From NCBI RefSeq assembly GCF_041734735.1, contig NC_134901.1, forward strand, positions 16,888,802 through 16,952,801: a stretch of DNA of 64,000 bases. The letters run 5' to 3'. The position numbers were made by a program, and so were the translations under genes. Shown here piece after piece: positions 47,239 through 53,830 of the stretch (the first letter of the stretch is position 1; every line of letters starts with the position of its first letter). The notes beneath the pieces were generated by a model, which searched no databases, was not told the origin of the DNA, and saw nothing but the letters and a program-made list of their open reading frames with translations. The stretch is from Babylonia areolata. Taxonomy: Eukaryota > Mollusca > Gastropoda > Neogastropoda > Buccinidae.

Positions 47239-48231
47239 TGCAAAAATAGATTTGTGCATGTGCAAACACATACCTGTCATTCATTTTTCAGTACTATAGC
47301 TATGATGCATCAGGTTATACATACCTTAAATTCTAAACAACTAAAATCAAAGTGGTAATGAGAGAAGAGTATATTCTTGAATTTGTCAGTTCAGATTTGA
47401 CAAACTGACCATAGTCATCTTCTGGTCATCAAAAAGATGCCTGCTGTTCAAACAGACTGGAATTGTTCGCTGTTTCTTTTTGCAGTTTCTTCATTCTAAT
47501 CCATAAGGCAGATTTTTTTTCTGTTGCTGTTTTGTGTGGTATTTGCCATCACCTGAGTTTTGAATTCTATATAAAATGCAGTTTTTGGACCTAAGCGTCA
47601 TAACGGGCAGGTGTCAGGTGTGTCTAGCTAGCTTAGGGTTAACCGCTTGACTGGCATGCCGTTAAAATTAACAGGCATAGTGACGCCACTGATGACACCG
47701 TTAAAACAAAGGAAATAACTTTGGAAGGCTGGAAATTCCCACATAAAGTGGTATATTTCCAGACCGTTTGGGGGCTGATTGTTCAGGATATTGAGTTTTG
47801 ACATGAAACAACTCTTTCTACTGTTTTTTTTTTACCTGGCAGTCAAGGAGTTAACCTAGTTCAATCTTCAGAGACTAAAGTAATGGATATGTATGATGTC
47901 AGTGACCATGACAGAGGTAGAAACTGGCTTCACGTGATGTAAGTAATTTGAGATAATGAACTATTGTGACAGTCGAAATACTAGTAGGTCCAGAATGGTG
48001 GAGTCTGCTATAGATGTGATTCCATTGCTCCAGATAAGTGATGGCATATAGAAGAGGTTATGTGTATGACATTGATGGAAGTGGTTGGTTTCTGCTGGTT
48101 GCAGGAGGTACCTGTCCCGTCATTCAGAGGCAGCAGACTCGTCATCTAGCACGCCCAGGTCAGACGACGAGTTGACACGCAGACGAGAATTGATGTTTCA
48201 AGCCACGCAGAGACGTCTCAACAATGCATAG
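28924..48231 (+). CDS. AMFR: AMFR / gp78, ER membrane E3 ubiquitin ligase
   Basis: Multi-pass ER E3 ligase of ER-associated degradation; works with UBE2G2 and p97/VCP. Coding exons: 28924-29289, 30119-30211, 30927-31091, 31737-31889, 32439-32479, 32854-32986, 33870-34003, 35059-35169, 35854-36044, 37089-37195, 39331-39450, 43002-43073, 44080-44276, 46558-46680, 48105-48231. All are GT-AG, the phases join, and the model is 710 residues against 643 in human. Order of parts: start MPAVLLERVPLPSLQTYVTL with first membrane segment, acidic linker about 40-110, further membrane segments to about 345, RING 378-415 (C378, C381, C393, H395, H398, C401, C412, C415), HFFHFD and SWLPSFSVEV motifs, CUE about 494-536 (MFP, TRSVE), low-complexity linker 539-630, G2BR-like RFSKSASER...LEQARR about 640-670, and a C-terminal VIM-like RRRELM...RRLNNA. 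The start has a good Kozak context (CCCACCATGC). The linker exons at 43002 and 44080 are the least certain parts. Confidence 0.96.
30119..30211 (+). CDS. AMFR: AMFR coding exon 2
   Basis: Encodes TMVNSVYCVLILLGKLIQ and VVFGDLRVSEQQ, matching the human CCVLMLVAKLIQCIVFG-LRVSERQ block. Acceptor TTTGCAG, donor GTTGGT, phase 0 at both ends. Confidence 0.95.
30927..31091 (+). CDS. AMFR: AMFR coding exon 3
   Basis: Encodes HLKDKFWNFVFYKFIFIFGV, MNVQTMEEVV and on to LVQLSKDRFEY, the best conserved membrane block of gp78. Acceptor TTCCAG, donor GTAAGT, 55 codons in phase 0. Confidence 0.97.
31737..31889 (+). CDS. AMFR: AMFR coding exon 4
   Basis: Encodes LSFSPAIPRSSHVKLLSLLV through TIFAFMAAE, matching human LSFSPTTPMSSHGRVLSLLV and TLAFMAAES. 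Acceptor TTGCAG, donor GTACTT, 51 codons. Confidence 0.95.
32439..32479 (+). CDS. AMFR: AMFR coding exon 5 (41-nt small exon)
   Basis: Encodes CVLLGLKTLYVVV and the first two bases of an Arg codon. Acceptor TTTTCAG, donor GTGAGT. Needed to keep frame between the AAE and YMIHLWD blocks. Confidence 0.92.
32779..32828 (+). repeat. 25-bp perfect tandem duplication with branch-point motif
   Basis: Two identical 25-base units each end CATTCACTAACAGTAA. CACTAAC matches the branch-point consensus, and the units sit 26-75 bases before the acceptor at 32853. Confidence 0.9.
32854..32986 (+). CDS. AMFR: AMFR coding exon 6
   Basis: Encodes YMIHLWDLSLESVWENRSVY, VYYSELVFEL and SLSIDFAHHLHML, matching human YVIHLWDLNHEGTWEGKGTYV. 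Acceptor TTTGCAG, donor GTAAGT. Confidence 0.97.
33870..34003 (+). CDS. AMFR: AMFR coding exon 7
   Basis: Encodes LWGNIFLSMASLVICMQLRY, then LFYEFQRRIKRHKNYRRVV and NMQA. The acceptor at 33869 gives the same spacing as the human protein. A second in-frame acceptor at 33836, with a stronger pyrimidine tract, would add PVMFFMIVHLQ before this. Confidence 0.93.
35059..35169 (+). CDS. AMFR: AMFR coding exon 8 (first half of RING)
   Basis: Encodes FPMATQEDLELNADECAICW and GMEAARKLPCGHLFH. Carries the first five zinc ligands (C378, C381, C393, H395, H398). Ends inside the Asn codon before the next Cys. Donor GTAAGG. Confidence 0.97.
35520..35853 (+). repeat. 41-bp minisatellite abutting the RING exon acceptor
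   Basis: Units with GTGACCTGTTTCTTAGTGAG, then CAGTTGCTGTCAGCATTGAA recur. The GACCTG word occurs near 35661, 35701, 35742, 35783, 35823 and 35840; the spacing is 40-41 except the last. The final partial unit reads GTGACCTGTCAAACAG and supplies the acceptor AG of the next AMFR exon. Confidence 0.85.
35854..36044 (+). CDS. AMFR: AMFR coding exon 9 (second half of RING)
   Basis: Encodes SCLRSWLEQDTSCPTCRMSL completing the RING, then an Ala/Asn/Pro-rich linker (NANAAPTNAAPGNAANM) and NHFFHFD. The alanine-rich linker replaces a different sequence in human and looks slippage-derived. Donor GTAAGC. Confidence 0.96.
37089..37195 (+). CDS. AMFR: AMFR coding exon 10
   Basis: Encodes SRYISWLPSFSVEVTHTSLL through QTSQLDSM, matching human SRIASWLPSFSVEVMHT. 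Acceptor TTTGCAG, donor GTAAGC. Confidence 0.95.
37363..39244. mobile_element. piggyBac-type DNA element with two long inverted arms
   Basis: The element is flanked by TTAA at 37359-37362 and 39245-39248, the piggyBac target. Both ends read CCCCTAGGCTGCCT inward, a perfect 14-bp terminal inverted repeat. The inverted similarity continues for the whole of two arms: 37363-38196 and 38434-39244, separated by a 237-bp middle. Each end has two subterminal near-palindromes of the form ATGACGAGATAACTCGTCAT. The left arm carries a 393-bp open frame. Both arms seem to be the same 5' end of an element joined tail to tail, so it cannot encode a full transposase. It lies in the AMFR intron between 37195 and 39331. 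Confidence 0.88.
37562..37954 (+). pseudogene. transposase N-terminal-like frame in the piggyBac-type element
   Basis: A 130-codon open frame in the left arm includes LSLADAQKELKRKFSGEDSD and ends RSDENWIK. A short Ala/Leu-rich start followed by an acidic Ser/Asp stretch is common at the N-terminus of piggyBac transposases. No catalytic DDD region is present, as the sequence then turns into the middle segment. The right arm holds a mutated inverted copy of the same stretch with several stops. Function as a transposase start is inferred; it may be read as nothing. Confidence 0.35.
39331..39450 (+). CDS. AMFR: AMFR coding exon 11 (CUE domain)
   Basis: Encodes LRQVQTMFPNFPQQVILDDL then RQTRSVEVTIDNILENRLQP. 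MFP and the DL...TRSVE...NILE pattern are CUE ubiquitin-binding signatures. Acceptor GTTGCAG, donor GTAAGT, 40 codons. Confidence 0.96.
39961..40400 (-). mobile_element. LINE (L2-like) 3' ORF remnant
   Basis: On the minus strand the frames give MVQNIAARPILKLLKC, corresponding to the LQRVQN-AAR-V motif, and downstream a WNSLP-like region in 39961-40150. There are frame changes and a stop, so it is dead. It is antisense to AMFR, in the intron after the CUE exon. Confidence 0.5.
40833..41245 (+). repeat. tRNA-derived SINE, family 2
   Basis: tRNA-like head GATGGCCTAGAGGTAACGC with B-box-like TGGTTTGAATC, then CATTCGGATGAGACGATAAT, AAAAGAACCCACAGCAACAA, AATCCACTTCGATAGGAAAA, CTGGGGAGAGTGGCCTGAAT and a tail TCACACAGAGAAATCTGTTG followed by AAATACAAATACAAATA. 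Nearly full length. It lies in the AMFR intron between exons at 39450 and 43002. Confidence 0.85.
43002..43073 (+). CDS. AMFR: AMFR coding exon 12 (linker, probable)
   Basis: Encodes GRTIDLGTFRDQYWDNNHAA then GEQQ, 24 codons in phase 0 at both ends. The acceptor has a good pyrimidine tract (CTTTCCCTCTCTTGCAG) and the donor is GTACCT. No close counterpart in human is recognised; it fits between the CUE exon and the next linker exon. Skipping it would keep the frame. Confidence 0.65.
44080..44276 (+). CDS. AMFR: AMFR coding exon 13 (linker)
   Basis: Encodes a Ser/Ala/Gln-rich linker, EAMALPSTVSRTAEMALQAA through SSDLQSSMN, then two bases of a Ser or Arg codon. Open over 65 codons with GT-AG sites (CTGAACAG, GTAGAG). 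It joins in frame to the G2BR exon. Low-complexity linker, so homology cannot be shown by eye. Confidence 0.75.
44934..45093 (+). repeat. repeat family R3, left part of interrupted copy
   Basis: Matches the uninterrupted copy at 53468-53830: CACTGGGATGG, TTCTGCAGT, TTTGCCTA-ATGGCC, then GGTGAT/GATGAT and GGAAGGCT. It is interrupted after this point by the solo LTR at 45094-45992. Confidence 0.65.
45094..45992. mobile_element. fossil solo LTR of an LTR retrotransposon
   Basis: An 899-bp block begins TGTCA and ends TGACA, the terminal inverted repeat typical of LTRs. It has near-identical 5-bp flanks (ACGTC left, ACATC right). It splits a copy of repeat family R3 whose unbroken copy at 53468-53830 shows the empty site. 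No internal coding region or second LTR is present. The family is undetermined; insertion is younger than the R3 copy it splits. Confidence 0.6.
45993..46187 (+). repeat. repeat family R3, right part of interrupted copy
   Basis: Continues family R3: CTTAGTCTTATTTGCCCTAT, GGAGCTAAATGGTTAAGGTC, GACAGTTTTGTG and GGTCCTGTGTGGTTGGCTTG. Same order as in the 53468-53830 copy. Confidence 0.7.
46558..46680 (+). CDS. AMFR: AMFR coding exon 14 (G2BR)
   Basis: Encodes EGAVGGDSQIQAQGGRFSKS then ASERMTMLQERKKAMLEQAR. GGRFSKSA-ER...LQQAR is the human UBE2G2-binding region pattern (GSRFSKSADERQRMLVQRK). The acceptor at 46557 is chosen because the earlier AG at 46538 leads to an in-frame stop. Donor GTGAGG. 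Confidence 0.95.
46690..47015 (+). repeat. degenerate TGTGATAA minisatellite
   Basis: Many variants of TGTGATAA, GTGTGATGA and TTTGATAA recur every 10-25 bases with no strict period. It begins right after the AMFR exon 14 donor. Confidence 0.75.
47194..47236. repeat. (CA)n microsatellite
   Basis: About 21 CA units in the last AMFR intron. Confidence 0.95.
47643..47850. mobile_element. short TTAA element (piggyBac-like MITE)
   Basis: Flanked by TTAA at 47639-47642 and 47851-47854. Left end CCGCTTGACTGGCA, right end (inverted) CTCCTTGACTGCCA, so imperfect terminal inverted repeats. Just inside the left end is a near-palindrome ATGCCGTTAA...TTAACAGGCAT. 208 bp, non-coding, in the last AMFR intron. 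Confidence 0.75.
48105..48231 (+). CDS. AMFR: AMFR coding exon 15 (last, VIM-like end)
   Basis: Encodes RYLSRHSEAADSSSSTPRSD then DELTRRRELMFQATQRRLNN A and TAG at 48229-48231. The two Arg clusters match the p97-binding VIM of human gp78 (LRRRMLAAAAERRLQ). Acceptor GTTGCAG. Confidence 0.95.
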
Positions 48232-48650
48232 AAGAAAATGCATACATTTACTTTTCTAACCACCCCTACCCCCAAAGATTTTGTCTTTTGTTGGATTTGT
48301 TGGTGATTTTATTAATAATATTTCTCTCTTGCTTTGTGTGTGTGTGTGTGTGTGATTACTGGAAGTGGTTTTCATGTTGATCATAACTGTGTGGGAAGGA
48401 TCAGTTTAATATTACCATAATTGATAATTAACTCTCAAAGATTGAATGTAGAGAGAATTTTATTCAAGTATATAGTCTGCACCATACTGTATTCTAGTGT
48501 TGGAGGTAGCACATTATGGGAGATGCCTTTTGAGATGCAGATTGTATCAAATGTGTTTTGCTGGGCAGTGCAGGGTTTATTTTTTTTAAGTATTTTTTTT
48601 TAAAGTCCTTGAAACTTTTGTATGTGTTAATTGAAACTAGAGGGCAAACA

Positions 48651-48656
48651 AATAAA
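48651..48656 (+). terminator. AMFR: candidate AMFR polyadenylation signal
   Basis: AATAAA about 420 nt after the AMFR stop, followed by a GT/T-rich stretch (TGTTTCTCTGTCC). Later + strand hexamers at about 54478 and 55016 could be used for longer 3' UTRs. Confidence 0.5.
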
Positions 48657-48842
48657 ATGTTTCTCTGTCCAGCTCACTGACATTGATAGTCTATTCTTAT
48701 GAGTTTATTGAGGGAGTGAGCCTCCTGTCCTGTCTAAACTTCTTCAAGAAGACATTTGTTCACAGCTGCACTTCACCAACTCCACATTTTGTCTATCTCC
48801 ATTTCTGGCATTTGCAGGCATTAGCATTCTAAGAAGCTCATT

Positions 48843-50000
48843 GACTCACTTGTGTAAACAAAGTGAGTCTATGTTATAACCCAGCGTTCGGTTGTCTGTG
48901 TCTGTGTGTATGTATGTTTGTGTGTCCATGGTAAAAAACATTGCCATGTAATCTGGAAATACTTTGTCAATACCAAATTTGGCTCAGAAATACATGTAGT
49001 AAGGAAAAAAAATTCTTCAGTCATACCAATTGTAAGTCTCCCGGATTAAGCCGTGTTTCCTGTATCGTAAACGATTTACTTCGTTGAGGCTATTTCCGGA
49101 TTCCAAAAAACATTACCGCATCCCAGTTGCAGTTGCGTAGGGGATGATTTGTAAGAAGATGGCGTGACCTCATTTTTCTTGTTCGCAATTAAAAGGAAAG
49201 AAATACAAATTTTGGATGAAACGCACACAGTGAAACTAAATACACTGTTGACACGTTTACTGCATTTGAATATTCTGTGGACACAGTATTAACTAGAATG
49301 ACTTTTAAAGAAAAATTTTATCGACCGTTTCACTGAGTTTCAGTCAGACTTGTCTAGGCTGGTCTGTGCAGAACTTGTTTTTCCTTGTTCACAGTTAAAA
49401 GAACAGAAATACAAATTCTGGACAGAACACATACAGTGACACAGACTACATCATCGATGTGTTTACAGCATATGAATATTTTCAAGTGGATACGCAATTA
49501 AGTAGAATGAACATAAAAGAGAATCAACCATGTCGTACTTTCCTGGCAAGTGTAACTTAAATTGTTGTACATCTGTCTAGATCCAGAGAAAACGGCTTAA
49601 TGTTGCAGTGTCATTGAGGCGATGACGATGTCTCCTTTACCATGGACATTGAAAAATTAATGCCTGAGATAAACCAAAATAACATGATTTAAACAGCGTT
49701 AGCACTTTGAATACCACAGTCAATTTATCACGCTCAAAAAAGCATGCTTAGATGTTAATTTTGGAACTTCATTGATCGATCTGCAATAGTGCAGTAACTA
49801 ATACAATTTCTTCCCACCTGAACATGCTGAGTTTGAATCTACACTTAGGCCTTTTTTTTTCTTCTTTTTTTTTTTTTTTTTTAAATCAATCTGAAGCCTA
49901 ATGATAAGAAATACAGAACACATTTTAACAAATAGGATTATTTAAAATTTTGTTTAAAGTGTATCACAAGTGAATCTTGTGGGCCTTGCCTCTCTTGTTT
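48843..50000 (+). repeat. GACTCACTTGTG-element, copy 1 (longest)
   Basis: Begins with the hairpin GACTCACTT-gtgtaaaca-AAGTGAGTC (48843-48869). It shares ordered blocks with the copy at 57223: TACCAAATTTGGCT, GTAAGTCTCCCG, TTGTTCACA, AAATACAAATTCTGGACAGA, AACATGATTTAAAC, a tRNA-like part with a B-box-like end, and terminal CACAAGTGAATCTTG...CTTGCCTCTCTTG. CACAAGTGAATC (49965-49976) is the inverse of the start with one mismatch. An internal segment is duplicated (49180-49303 and 49386-49510). It has no coding frame. Confidence 0.75.
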
Positions 50001-50010
50001 TTTTTAATAT

Positions 50011-50042
50011 AGTTACATCAGTCACCTTCAGGTGATGTAACT
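50011..50042. repeat. 10-bp-arm perfect inverted repeat (hairpin)
   Basis: AGTTACATCA and TGATGTAACT are exact inverses separated by 12 bases, within which CCT and AGG can also pair. Confidence 0.85.
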
Positions 50043-50099
50043 GATGATAACATAATAAGATATATATATATATATATATATAATTTTCCTTAAAAAGTG

Positions 50100-53060
50100 A
50101 CTTTTTGACGAAAATACATTGAGCAGACAATTTTTTTTAATGTAATAATGAAAAAAATTGAAAGGGTTAAAATGAAGACTGAAGCCTCTGTATCCTAGAT
50201 GATCCCAAAAGCTGACGACATGGGAACCTGCCTTTACAGTAAACAAGAGGAAAATGCTCTGAAAATTAAAATCTTTGGATTGTGTAACCATGTACTTAGG
50301 AACACAAGTCTGTTTTGATAACAGCTAGTCAGTAAAGAAGACAGTTTTAGGGCAGCATGCTAGATGCTGCCTGAGTTTTTATTATGTGAGTTCACATTTG
50401 TAAACAGGGCAGTAAAAATTACGATAGATAGTGATGGAAGACCAGAAAATGATGATCGACTTGTCACCATGATCAGTGAAGGAAGGATATTCTTTTTTGC
50501 TGTTAAATTTGTATATTTGCTCAGTTTCTGTTTTCATGTTGAAAACATTTTTACTGATGTGTAAATAAGCAGTTTTCACAACGTGTGGGTTTATGATTGT
50601 TGCTGTTAAAGTGTTAATCTCTGCAAGTTTGCAAGCGAGGTTGGACAAAAATTAATTCTACACTGACTTTGTTGACCTGAGATTGTGTGTTTTTTTGGTT
50701 ACCCTTTCCTGTGGAGAAAATGTATGATTTCTGTACTGATTTTTCTTAACCAGAGGATATAACTTGTGTGATTGTGAATCTGTTTGGCATTGTAATACTC
50801 TATGGGTTTTATCCATATGCATCATTCATATCCATTCCATTATTTTCCTGTGTTATCTGTGAGTAGGTTTTTTGAAAAAGGTACAGCGACTTCTCTGGAA
50901 ATTGTATATATTTATTCTTTTCCAGTTATTCTTTGCAATAACCACTTTTTTTTCTTCCCCAAATTGAGTGATGATGTCAACATCTTTTATACCTGTTGAT
51001 GATATATACAGAATGATTTTGTTGATTGTTTCATTCAGAAATTTGCCCTATTAAAATGTGTAGTTAAAAATCTATTTTCAGTTTTGTGTATTGTTCATTT
51101 GATTTAGGTCTTATTCTGTCCATGTTTCAGAAAAAAAAATGTAAATTTCAAACACCGATTTGTATATAGTGTATGTATGGAGTTAATATAGATTCAGTGG
51201 CTTTCAATGTATATATTTAAACAAAAACATTGATTCATAAGTTTATGTACTAAATTGAAAATGAAACAGATACTCTCAGTGTACATACTTGAATAATTAA
51301 TTTGTAAATAATTCAATAATCGATTTGTAAATAATTCACATACTCAATGAGTCCAATATGATATTCTTTTACATTGATTCATGTAAAATTATCGTACCAC
51401 ATTGGTGAATGTGTGAAGACATCTTCAATGTACATATTTATTTTTACAGATTTTCCAGTGGTTTACAGTGTCCCTCCAGATACTTTCTATGTAATGTTTT
51501 CAATTTTCACAAAGATAGAGTATCCATGCCTGATCTGCCCAATGGGTCTTGCTGCTTAATTCCGTACCTTTTGCTTTAAATCGGGGGAAACCCAATAGCT
51601 GTTTTCTATTGTCTGATCCCCAAAGCTTCAGGTACGGTACATCAGGAGTGGGGAAGACTGTCCATTATTTTCTTTGCAAAGTGCATGGATGAATGTCAAA
51701 ATGAGTATGAGAGAAATCCATATAGTTGTGAGATTTGACTTTTTGTTTTAATTGCCATTTCTCATTCTTCATTCTTTTATTTGCCCCCCCCCCCCCCCCC
51801 CCACAATACCTGTCTTTGTTTGGACTTCAGGACAGGACAAGATGGCTATGGCTATGGTTGGCTGGCTTTGGTCACCCTCTGGACTCCCCTTGTGGAGAAC
51901 CAGAGAAGCTCAGATACTGTTTTTAAGTGTTTATTTTTGTTCTGTCTCCTCTTGTGAAGTCCTTTTTCTTCTCAAAAACATGACACTTCCTTTCATTTCA
52001 GTCTCTCAGCTTCTGGCTGGCAGACAAGAGACTGGCATGAAGTGAATAGGTGGTGGGAGTTACTGGAAAGGATACCGCAAAATAATAATGGTTAACCATG
52101 TTTATATTTTGTCTTTCACAGAGTTGAGTGTGTAAATATTGACATTTTTTCTTTGTTCTATACAGAGGTATGTCTTCATGGTATGTGGGTTATTAAACAG
52201 AACATTTCCTGAGAATTCCAGGCGAGTTGTTTTTTCCAACCGACTTGTACCATACATTGTAAGTATGACTGGTGGTTTTCAGATCGTGTAAAGTTTATTT
52301 CTTGGTAGATGTTTCCCAGGTCTTGGTTTATATCTAGGTTCATATTTAGAAAGTGCTTTAAGAAATGAGAAAGGACACCTCTACAGTCTAGTTCGTCCTG
52401 TTGTCAAAGATGTGTTGACCATATGAGATTGCAAATTGTGCATATCGATTGAACAGGCTTTATGTGTGTGTTTAGAAATTTTCTTGAAAATAATATCTAG
52501 TTTAGAGGTTGATCTGTCCAAGAGAAGAAAATAGTTGACTGCAGGTGTACCAGTTTGTGCATCACATACTGATGGAAGTCTTTTTCGATATAGTTAAGTA
52601 GATTTGGAGGGGCGAGGAGAGGTTGTAAACAGGGGAGTCTAAAAATTCCAAGTCCGACGATAATTCTGTAGGCCATATTGCTGATTTCATTATATATATA
52701 TATATATATATGTTGTTGATATTTGTGTTGCCACATATCTAGATTGCAGGCTGACACCTTTTTCTAGCACTTTTACAAATTATGAGAATTGTCAGATGGT
52801 CCATTTACTTTGCATTGTAAGAAGTCACCAGATCATTTCATTTAGCATCATGACAGCTTCGTCACGTGCTTAGTTTTGACTATGAGGACAGTTCTGAGTT
52901 CTTGATGTATCAGACCTCAGTATATTTTGGGTATTGTATTGGCCCTCTGAACTTGGTTAAGAGGTTTTTTTTTTTTTTTGTTTACACTGCTTTACTCAGT
53001 CAGCCCAAACTCTAAATCATCAATCCTATCATACATTCAAGTACTTTTGAAGCAGTGACA
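50100..53060 (+). other. T-rich stretch without recognised gene
   Basis: No exon recognised. Contains a poly-C run at 51783-51802 and a TA tract at 52692-52711. Strand composition is like the AMFR sense strand, so it may be a long 3' UTR or read-through. Confidence 0.4.
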
Positions 53061-53093
53061 TATATAGGCCTGTTGATCCAAATTATTCTTTCG

Positions 53094-53245
53094 CTCACTA
53101 TCAGGCATCTGATCAGGCACCAGGCGATCTGGGTTTGTTTTAGTGTTTTTGTAGATGACAGTTTTGTGTTGACGTTGTTGAGCATTTGTATGGTTTCACA
53201 GTCCTGATGTGGCCCAATGTGGTCGGCTGGTCTTTCAGATTAAAT
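53094..53245 (+). repeat. repeat family R3, fragment
   Basis: Contains TGTAGATGACAGTTTTGTGT and CTGATGTGGCCCAATGTGG, blocks of family R3, just upstream of the fuller copy at 53468. Confidence 0.55.
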
Positions 53246-53467
53246 AACATCACCACTTTCTGGAGATTCCGTGTCAGAAATTTCCGGTCTTCTTTTGCTC
53301 TCTCAGTTCTGCCTTTTTTCTACCTTCATTATCATCTGCTTTTTCTGCCTTCCCTGGTCATCCTTTTTTTTTTCCCAGCAATCCTTGACACTTTTTTTTT
53401 TTTTGTCTTCTCACTTTTCCACATGTACTAGCTGCGCAGTTTTGTTTGAGATGGCGATTAGGTAGTG

Positions 53468-53830
53468 ATATTGTCAACACTGGGATGGGTATTTGCCGTT
53501 TCTTCTGCAGTATTTTTGCCTATATGGCCTTTCAGTGCATTTTGTGTGTGTGGCTTTGGAGTATTTTTTATCCATTTTAAGTAAAAATTTTTTTGTAATC
53601 TGGGGGTGATAGAGTGGAAGGCTTACATCAGCACATCCCAGTCTTATTTGCCTTAAGGAGCTCAATGGTTTTGTCAAGATATGTCATGAACAGTGTCGTT
53701 GGTGTTTTATTTTTCCAAATGAGTTTTGTGGTCAGTGCAGTTGGAATTCTTTCAGTTTGTTAGGCAGTTCTGATTTGACCCTATGCAGTCAGCTGGACTG
53801 TAAGCAACAATATTGAATGTCTAGTTTTCA
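53468..53830 (+). repeat. repeat family R3, uninterrupted copy
   Basis: Shows the full order of blocks from CACTGGGATGGGTATTTGCC through CCCAGTCTTATTTGCCTTAA and GGAGCTCAATGG to GACCCTATGCAGTCAGCTGG and CTGTAAGCAACAATAT. It is the reference for the LTR-split copy at 44934-46187. Shorter pieces lie near 35434-35465 and 36136-36205. Confidence 0.7.
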
